64,000 nucleotides of DNA from an uncultured bacterium (GTDB taxonomy: Bacteria > Patescibacteriota > Gracilibacteria > Absconditabacterales > Absconditicoccaceae). The first letter of the stretch is position 1. Each line of letters begins with the position of its first letter. The stretch spans positions 1-64,000 of the forward strand of contig CAMVNG010000004.1 of NCBI GenBank assembly GCA_947168815.1, in the 5' to 3' direction. Shown in pieces: positions 25,870 to 34,800 of this stretch. The notes beneath the pieces are model-generated. The model worked only from the letters and a program-made list of their open reading frames with translations, had not been told where the DNA came from and did not search any database. The translations under genes were made by a program, and so were the position numbers.

Positions 25870-26211
25870 TTATTATATAAAAATGTTAAAAACTAGTATA
25901 AAATGTTAAAAACATTAAAGATAGTAAAAATAAAAAGTTACTATTTTTTAATAAATTAACATTTTTTTAACATGACTACATATGTCTATATTTTCAATAA
26001 ATAAAACAGTAAATTTATTTTTAATAAATTATTAACTTTTTAACAATATTACTACTATTAATTTTTTTAATTTATTTAGAATATATTTAAATAAACAAAA
26101 ATTTTTTCACATTAAATGTTGAAAAATATATTAAACTCTTAATTTAAGTTGAAAAATATAAGCATTTTTATATTCTACATATAATATTTATCTTTTGAAA
26201 AATAATATAAA

Positions 26212-26622
26212 ATGAAAGATTATATTAAAAGAATATTAGTACTCATTATTTTTTGAATTTTTGCATGATATCTACTATATTGTTTAGTTATTTGAAAACC
26301 TATTGTTGAATCACAATATTCAAACATGAATCTTTTATTTTATATAATATTAATAGCTATATCTATGTATATAGCAATTTTTTACTGAATATATCCAATT
26401 CACATTAGTTTTAGTAGATCAACTTTATTTGTTCTAGGTCTTTCAGCTATAATTATGTGAAAAACAGTATTTATAGATGATCCAATGAATAATATATATT
26501 TTTGAGATTTAAGTTGTGTATTATGAGTATTAATACTTATTATATGACCTACAAATATTATAACAACTTCTTCAGTAAAGAAGAAAAAAGAGGATAAAAA
26601 TTTGGAAATAATTGAAGTGTAG
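26212..26622 (+). CDS. Small multi-pass membrane protein (136 aa)
   Basis: MKDYIKRILVLIIFGIFAGYLLYCLVIW...; stop TAG. Confidence 0.7.
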
Positions 26623-26764
26623 TTAACAAACTAATAGTATATAAGAAGATTAAGAAGACATAAAGTCTTCTTTTTCTTTAAATAACAAAATGTTAAAAAA
26701 GTGTTAAATAAAGATAAATACTTGATTTTATTGGTAAAATATTTATAAGCTAAACATATGGAAT

Positions 26765-26848
26765 GCCCGGGTGATGGAACTGGTAGACATGCTAGACTCA
26801 AAATCTGGTGGCTGCAAGGCCGTATGGGTTCAAGTCCCATTCCGGGTA
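26765..26848 (+). tRNA. tRNA-Leu(CAA)
   Basis: GCCCGGG...TCCGGGT acceptor, long variable arm, anticodon loop CTCAAAA, T-arm GGGTTCAAGTCCC. Confidence 0.93.
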
Positions 26849-28501
26849 ACAAAGGGTACTTTTTTCTAACAAATCCCTTAAAACATTGTAGAGAATTGTT
26901 GTATCGCTGGTTTGAAGTCAATTTGTTTTTGAATAAATTAAAGAGTCTCAAAATCGAACTTCTAGGATTTGTTTTCTTAATCATATATCTCATTGTTCCC
27001 AAAAAGATAAAGGGTTTCAAATAAATTCCTTTATTTTTTTTAATGATTTATTTCTGTCTATAGTCATAACTTCATTATTTTCTAATTGATTCTGAATGTC
27101 TTTATATTCGGCATCTAATTCAAATCGTTCATCATCTAATTTTTTTAAAAGACTATCATTAATAGAATCTTTTAACATAAGATTTTCTATTTTTTTCTTT
27201 CTCTCTTCTATTTGAGAAATTCTATGTTTTTTGCTAATTATTATTTTATCCCAATCTTTTTCTTTTATATTCCAAAGTCTTTCTATTATAGATTCAAATA
27301 AATCTAAAAGAGGTTTTGGAAATTTAACAGATTTAATCATTTCTAAAGCAGTATTTTCTAATTTATCTTGAGGAATATGATCTCTTTCAGGACATCATTC
27401 AAATTGACATCAATAATAAGGATAAGATTTACCCGTTTTTTGTTTAACGGTAACCCATCATGTGAGTTTTCTTCAACATCATGTACAGGTAACCATATGT
27501 TTTAAAATAAAAGCATCTCATTCCTTTTCTCTAACTCTTTTTTTGTTTTTAGATTGTAATTTATCTCTAATTTTATTAGCTGTATCTAATGATATAATTC
27601 ATTCATGTTGTCATTCAATAAGTTCATTAATATCCCAATCAGGATAAATACAGTATCATGCATAAAAATATAATCTGTGAACCTGTAACATTTTTTCAAT
27701 ATAGGTTTTCCACATTTTACCTCATTTAAATCATTTTAATCATTTTTCTTGAAAAAATTTATATAACTCCATCTGCCCCATATTAGGATCATTAGCAAAT
27801 AATTCTAATCATTCTTTTAATATAGGAGCAACATCCCAATCAATTTCATCAACATAAGAAGATTTTCATCATGATCTAATTCTTTTGTATCAATATGGAA
27901 CAAATGTAAAAGGTCGATATCATTGAAGTAATCTTCATCTTCTACCTGTAAGGCATAGTTTTTTAATTTTATTTCTTTGATATCATGCATATGCATAAGT
28001 AATAGCTTTAACTAATTTATCTTCATCTGTTATATCCTTAGTGTTTCATTCAATATCAATAATAGTTACTCAATACGCCTTTATTTTAGCTTCCATCTCA
28101 AAAGCTACTCAAATATTATCTAAGTCAGGTCTAGATATTCTGGTTAAATCCCTACAAACAAAATGAGTAATATTAATAAATTTATTATTTCTTTCTTTTA
28201 TATAATTAATACATTCATCAAAAGCCTTACGATGTTCCTCTTTTCATGAAATTCATTCTTCTCTAAAAACCTTTTCAACTTCAATATTATTTTTTTTACA
28301 CCATTCTCTTGCTATTTCTTCTTGTGTTTCTAATCAAAATCATTCTCTAACTTGTTTATCACTAGACACCCTACAATAAATGACAGCTAAAGGTTTAATA
28401 TTGTTTTTTAATTCCCTTTTAACAATTTTATTACCATCAAACTTATAATTCTTAATAGAATGTTTAGTTTGTAAATGTTCTGTTTTTTTACTTCAAACCA
28501 T
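26792..28501 (-). CDS. Large serine recombinase (569 aa); reading frame ends inside the antisense of tRNA-Leu
   Basis: AVIYCRVSSDKQVREGFGLETQEEIAREWCKKNNIEVEKVFREEGISGKEEHRKAFDECINYI...THFVCRDLTRISRPDLDNIGVAF; C-terminal SFWEQGDIGLRKQILEVRFGDSLIYSKTNGLQTSDTT. Start-stop distance divisible by 3; stop TAG at 26792-26794. Confidence 0.88.
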
Positions 28502-28611
28502 TTTGATAAGAAATTAATAATAAATAACAATATATTTAATAAATAATAAGTTTGAGTTTTTTATTTATAATAAATAAAAAGATAAAATAATCAATATAAA
28601 AAAAGACAGTC

Positions 28612-28755
28612 TTAGTGACTGTCTTCTTCCTTATACTTTTCTATAAGAATATAACCAATAGAAACGAAAAGATCTATAATTTTTTGAATTTGTTCATCAC
28701 TCAAACAATCATAATCCCTTCACAAGATTTTTCTTGCTTCTTCTATAGATATCAT
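28612..28755 (-). CDS. Small hypothetical protein (47 aa)
   Basis: MISIEEARKILGRDYDCLSDEQIQKIIDLFVSIGYILIEKYKEEDSH-TAA. Confidence 0.55.
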
Positions 28756-28872
28756 TCTATATTATAGACACTATTGCCCATTTTGGCGGGTATTATTATA
28801 GTGCCGTGCTAGTAGAAAGCCTCTTTTGTGAGGTATCTGTATAATATAAATATATCTAAAAAAATCAATAAA

Positions 28873-30090
28873 TTAAAATTGGCTTATGATTGGATTTATT
28901 TTTGAAATAATTTTATTTCTTTTTTCTTCACATAAAAATCATAGGGCGTATTCAGAAACGTTGCTCATTTTTTCAAAGTCTATTAAACTAAGCACTTTTT
29001 GAATTAATTTATAATGTCTAAAATGAACAAGAAGTCATAAATAAGAATCTAAAGATGGTAAATTAGGACAAAAATGAGTAGCTTTTAATTTTTTATTAAA
29101 ATTAGAAATACTCCTTTTAGAACGTTTAATATGAAAAGGTTTTATTACTGCTCATAAGAATTGTACACCATGGGAAATAGGTTGAAGATAAAGTTTATTG
29201 GGATGTAATGTTAATTTTTCTTTTTCAAGGAGATAATCACGTATAATAGGTATTAAACTTTTAAGATATTCTTTATCTTGATGAATTAGAATAAAATCAT
29301 CTACATATCTTCAATAATACTGTATATGTAAATTATCTTTAATAAAATGATCAAAATCATTCAGATAAATATTAGAAAAAAGCTGAGAAGTTAAATTTCA
29401 GATAGGTAATCAACACCTTTCTCAAGCAAAAAATAAAGATTTTGTTTTAGGTAATCAATTATAATCCGATGGATTACCTTTAAATATTCAATTTTCTGTT
29501 GGATTATTATAGATAATATCATGAATTATTTTAATAAGATAGTCTGGAAAATCTCATGTAATAGGTGAAAGTTTATATAATGAATTTTTAGGATGTATTC
29601 ATGGTAAAATATTCCAATTTCTAAGAATACAATAATTTTTTTCTCGTAATAAATCTCTATTGATAGACATAAAATATCATTGAATATCTAACTTTAATAT
29701 CCATCATTCTTTTGTATAACAATTAGAACAACTTCTCATAAATTTAGATATCCTTTCTATTCATTTACTTGTTCATTTTCATTTACGGCAAGAATATGAA
29801 TCATAGATAAATTGTTTTTCCCAATAAGGAGATATACAATCATAAATAAGATGATGAACAATTCTATCACGAAAATTTCATGCAAATACTTCACGTTGGA
29901 TAGGTTCTTTTTGTATAAAATAAATGCTAGGAGATATTTCATAACATCAATTATAAATATCATCACAAAGTTTATCTAAATTATATTCTAAATTTTCGTA
30001 AAATCTTAAATGGCTTTTTGATTTAGTTTTATGTTTTCTAGCTTCAAGATAAGAATAATATAAATATCTACGTAAAGTTTCTTTATCCAT
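28873..30090 (-). CDS. DGR-type reverse transcriptase (405 aa)
   Basis: GLPIGNLTSQLFSNIYLNDFDHFIK (IGxxxSQ signature of DGR RTs) and IQYYGRYVDDFILIHQD (YxDD). Many TGA=Gly, so the ORF track missed it. A TR and Avd are adjacent. Confidence 0.95.
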
Positions 30091-30097
30091 GATATTA

Positions 30098-30475
30098 TTA
30101 TTTTAGTAAATTATTTTGTTCTTTTAATTTATTATTACAAAAAGTTTCTCGTTTAATTAATTGATTTGAAATTTCTCTTATTTTAACACTATTTTCCTTA
30201 TATTCATTATGAGAAATATCTCAAATATCATTACACAAACGCAAAGCAATTAGAGTTAGTTCAATATCTTTTTTAGCTTGTTTAAGATGATTAATTTTTT
30301 CTTCAAATCAGAAAGCTTTTGTAGTTAATGATATTTCAGCAACAGCATCAAATGAATACTCTTTTATCTTTTCTCAAAGAGAATATTTGGAAGATTTAGG
30401 AAGTTTAGAGACTAATTTGCAGAGTTGAATTAAAGTAGTATAACCTTCTTTTAAAACAATTGGAGTCTCAGTCAT
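30098..30475 (-). CDS. avd: Accessory variability determinant (Avd)-like four-helix protein (125 aa)
   Basis: MTETPIVLKEGYTTLIQLCKLVSKLPKSSKYSLGEKIKEYSFDAVAEISLTTKAF...LRLCNDIGDISHNEYKENSVKIREISNQLIK; position between TR and RT; size and helical pattern typical of Avd/S23-like. Confidence 0.88.
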
Positions 30476-30620
30476 ATAGTAGGATAATTATAAACATAAA
30501 AAACTCCTTTTTAGTATGGATTGTGAATTGTTTTGAATACTATAAATCCAATAGCGTTATAGATTCATATCTATCAATTATCAAATCTATCATAATCTAA
30601 AAAGGAGATAAAAAACCGCA

Positions 30621-30820
30621 ATGAATGCTTGAAACAGCGGACAGAGAGCCCGTTAGCACGGTTGTTGTTGTTATTCGCGTTCACGTTAGACGAATTCAGG
30701 TTGAGGTTACGGGCGTTATTAGAACCAGCAGAGTTAGGAGAAGACGACCAATAGTTACCGTTGGAACCCTGATTCTTGAGGTCAGCAGTAGAGTAATTAC
30801 GGTTACCTGCGAACGATAGG
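30621..30820 (-). repeat. DGR template repeat (TR)
   Basis: Minus-strand sequence GGTAACCGTAATTACTCTACTGCTGACCTCAAGAATCAGGGTTCCAACGGTAACTATTGG...AATAACAACAACAACCGTGCTAACGGGCTCTCTGTCCGCTGTTTCAAG; ~200 bp matching VR1 and VR2 except mainly at A positions. Confidence 0.96.
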
Positions 30821-31027
30821 TGATGACTCATTTGTGAATTAACTATCCCTAGTTAAACATCTGTTAAAACTATCATATCTTTAATATGACAGTGCATCAC
30901 GGGATTCATATGTGGCTTTTAACAAAAACCTGTCTTCCACTCCCTAAAATTCCATTGAAAATTTAGGCTCTCAAAAGACAAGCAACGTACTTATAATAAA
31001 ATGGAAACTATTCGCGAGAGAAAGTTT

Positions 31028-31630
31028 TTAGTTATTATTAGAAATATTTTGAAAGTCTAATGGATCATCATCTACCAAGTTTTCAATGTCGGTGTTTACA
31101 TCAGAAAAATCTAAACTAGGAATCTTTTCTCCAATAATTTGTGGTGTTATAATATTTGGTATAAGTTTATATTTTTTAATTATTTCTTCTATCTCATTAA
31201 GCTTTTCATAGAATTCTTTGAATGGTATTTCTTGTGCTGAGATTTCATTATATTGTTTATTTGTGATACTGTTTAATTCACGAATAAATTCATTCACAGT
31301 AGCTGTTGATATTTTAATATCTAAAGATTTTTGTCAGTCGTTTTTAACAATAGGTTTCCAACTTCAATTTCATTCTTTATCTTGAACCACAATAAACGAA
31401 TATCATGCATCTTTTAAAAGTGAAAAATATTTCTTTCAAGATTCTCTAGGGAATCAAGCATATCTTGTTGTTCATTGAGCAACAATTTTAAATCAAAGAA
31501 TATAAGATAAAGCTTCAGCATCAGTTTCATATGCTCTGTAAAAAGGTTGACGAGGTGGTAAAAAGAAAATGATGTAATTTTTAAGATTTGAATCAACTTT
31601 CCAAGCTCTCCAAATTTCTTCTATTTTCAT
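31028..31630 (-). CDS. MutS N-terminal (domain I)-like small protein (200 aa), DGR-adjacent
   Basis: PFYRAYETDAEALSYILGFKIVAQGTTRYAGFPRESGKKYFSLLKDAGYSFIVVQDKEG resembles the MutS domain I pattern FYELFxxDAxxASxxLxIxLTxR...AGxPxHxxxxYLxxLVxxGYxVAIxEQ. Confidence 0.72.
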
Positions 31631-31865
31631 GTTAAAACCTTTTATTTAAAACGGTAAAAAAGATATATCGATTTTAGGTAACAATTCAATATTACGAAGA
31701 ATAGAATCGTTATTTATATCATGATATCAAAATAAGTCAATTGAAAAAAAAGATTATTAAAAAATTGTTTAAAAATAATCTAAAAATATCGCTAATTTAT
31801 ACATATATTTCAATATTCGAATATAATAATGTGATACAATATTGGTTTATTCTTGTATATTAAAG

Positions 31866-34800
31866 ATGAAAAAAGCTATGAGATTTATGAGTCTATTGGT
31901 ATTAATAGTATTCCTTGGTTCTAATTTCTTAACACCAATTAGTTATGCTATGGATGAAAGTTGAAATACCATAGATGCTTCTTCAGAGGATAGTAGTACA
32001 GAAGAATCTGGAAGTAATTCTGAAGATTCAGTGGTATCTGAAGAAGAGAATACTAATCCAGAAAGTATTACAGATACAGAAGAAGATAGTGATGAAAATA
32101 GTAATGAAGATAATAATGATGAAAATATAGTTATGGTTGAAGATTATACACCAAATCAATCAGTAATTTCTGGTGATGTAACAGAAGAAATAACAGAAGA
32201 TATTGATTCAAATATACAAGAAGAAACACAAGAAACACAAGAAATACAAGAAGAAATCAATTATAATAAATATTGATTAGCATCTTTAGCAAATAAACTT
32301 TGAATAGATTGGGATAATGAAAAAGAAATTTATGCCAAATTAGCTGGTATAGAAGATAATTATCAATGAACAAGAGAACAAAATGAAAAAATTAGAGAAT
32401 GGTTAATAGATAATTCTGAAAAAATAAAAGAATATAATGCTATTAAAGCTAAAACAGATTCTAATAATACTGTTTTAGATGCCGCAAAATTTTTTCATAA
32501 AAGGGATAATGAAGAAGGAGTTTTAACCGACGCTCCTTCTTCTTTTTTTAGAGAAAATAATGAGGTTCTAGAACAAAGTCTTACATGAGAAGTTGAAGAA
32601 ACAGAGATAGATATTGCATGGAAGACGTTAAATAAAGATTCTATTATAGAATCAAAGAATTTTAGAAGTTTATGAATTAAAGTAAAAGTAGAAGCATTAT
32701 CATGAACTTTTCCTGAGTGAACCTATGCTGAAATATCTTCTGTTTATTGAGAAGAATATGAGAACGCTAAACAAAAGATTATAGATGATCCAGAAAATAA
32801 TGTTACAGAAGAAGATGAAATGTTTACTTTTGATATTAAATTTTTGTATAAATTAAGTAGTTGAGATGTTATAGAAGTACAACCAAAAGAAAATAAAGTA
32901 CAAGTAACATTTGATTATGATAAAAATGATGAGTTAAAACAAGCAGATACAACAGAAGAACAAGAAATTCAAATCTATCATATCAATGATAAAGATGAAA
33001 AATGAGAAAAAGTAGAAGAATGAGAAGAAGTAGTAGAGAAAATAGAAATTAATGAAGGAAAGAGTGAAGATATTAATAATGGAGTAGTAATTGATGCAGA
33101 AAGTTTTTCATATTATACTATAGTAGTACAGAGAAGAGAAGAAACTCTAGAATCTACCCCTACACAGACATGGCAATATGGAGAAGATTATTTTACAATT
33201 AGTATAGCTAGACCAAGTAGTTTGGATAATGATGAAAATTATGCAAATCATCCATGAATTACTATCATGGATCGTAATCTATGAGCAACAGCTACATGAT
33301 ATGGTGATAGTAATACAGCATCTACAGATTCATATGGATATCTATATCAATGGTGAAATAACTACTGATTCCCATATTCAGCAGCATCAGGTGACATACT
33401 TACAGGTGTGGGACTACAATGGAATGATAGTTATAATGATATGTGATATGTTAGTAAAAAATTTGTAAATTGAAAAAGTTTTAATAATGATGTTTGGAAC
33501 AATAGTGGCCATTATGATGATGTATGGTGATGAACAGGCGATAATTCAACTAACTGGTGGTGAGCAAAATTAACAAATTATGAAGAAAGACAATGACCAT
33601 GTCCTGAATGATGGCATGTACCAAGTGTGTGAGAATGGTGACTTTTGATTAAATATTGGGATGTTTTATCGGGTAATAATAGCACTTGATGAAGCAATTG
33701 ATTGTTCTATTTAAATAGCAATTATTCTGCCTTCCAAGAGTATTTCAAGCTTCCGTTTGCTGGTAGCCGTAATTACTCTACTGCTGGCCTCAAGGATCAG
33801 GGTTCCTACGGTTACTATTGGTCGTCTTCTCCTTACTCTGCTGGTTCTACTCACGCCCGTCTCCTCGACCTGAGTTCGTCTCACGTGCGCGCGAGTAGCT
33901 ACGGCAAACGTGCTACTGGGCTCTCTGTCCGCTGTTTCAGGGACTCATATGTGGCTTCTCCTGAAACCTCTAATCTAGTAGATACACAAGCCTGGGTGAA
34001 AGGTAAAGATTTCGAGACTATCACAATTTCAAATCCAGAAAATAGTAATGAGTGATTTACAATCATGGATCGTAACTTGTGAGCATCAATCTCGTGAACT
34101 GTATGTGATAAAACTAATGATACATGAGCATGTGGATTCTTATATCAATGGTGAAATAACTACTGATTTCCAATCACAGAAACTGTAACTCCAGTAACTA
34201 CATGACTGACATGGAATAATGTATATAACAACCATGGATATTTTAGTACGAATTTTATAAATTGAAGTAGTCATGATTATGATGTTTGGGATGGTACTAA
34301 TCCAACAGCAAACGATAAAGAACATCATGATTGAGTATGGTGATGAGCTAATGATGATCAATCAGCAAATAATTGGTGATTAGATTCAAATAATCCAACA
34401 GATAGACAATGACCGTGTCCTGTATGATACCATATACCTAGTGCATGAGAATGGAGTAAAATATTCGAATATTGGTGTAAAAAAAATCCTAGTAAATGTG
34501 ATATGGATAATATGCATGAAGAAGTATGATTATATTATAACTACAATGACCAAGATATAGGAACAAATTTTGCTGGAGACCTTAAGCTTCCGTTCGCAGG
34601 TCGCCGTAATTACTCTACTGCTGACCTCAAGTTTCAGGGTTCCAGCGGTCTCTATTGGTCGTCTTCTCCTTACTCTGCTGGTTCTAATATCGCCCGTAAT
34701 CTCTACCTGGATTCGTCTTACGTGAACGCGGATGACAGCCGCTACCGTGCTTACGGGCTCTCTGTCCGCTGTTTCAAGGATTCATATGTGGCTCCTAAAA

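Noticed and set aside
25870-26210. AT-rich intergenic with repeated ATGTTAAAAA/GTTGAAAAATATA motifs as a possible CRISPR or repeat array
   Set aside because: No regular spacing or repeat-spacer structure; part is explained by a terminator hairpin (AGTAAAAATAAAAAGTTACTATTTTTT).
26631-27024. Overlapping ORFs across tRNA-Leu (MGLEPIRPCSHQILSLACLPVPSPGH..., MECPGDGTGRHARLK...)
   Set aside because: Spurious tRNA-derived translations; only the serine recombinase frame has family support.
30625-30819. Track ORF on + strand (MLETADREPVSTVVVVIRVHVRR...)
   Set aside because: Antisense of the TR; composition artefact.
30574-30831. Track ORF MSHHLSFAGNRNYSTADLKNQGSNGNYWSSS... as a protein-coding gene
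   Set aside because: This is the DGR template repeat. Its protein-like look comes from homology to the coding VRs; Asn-rich codons are the mutable adenine positions.
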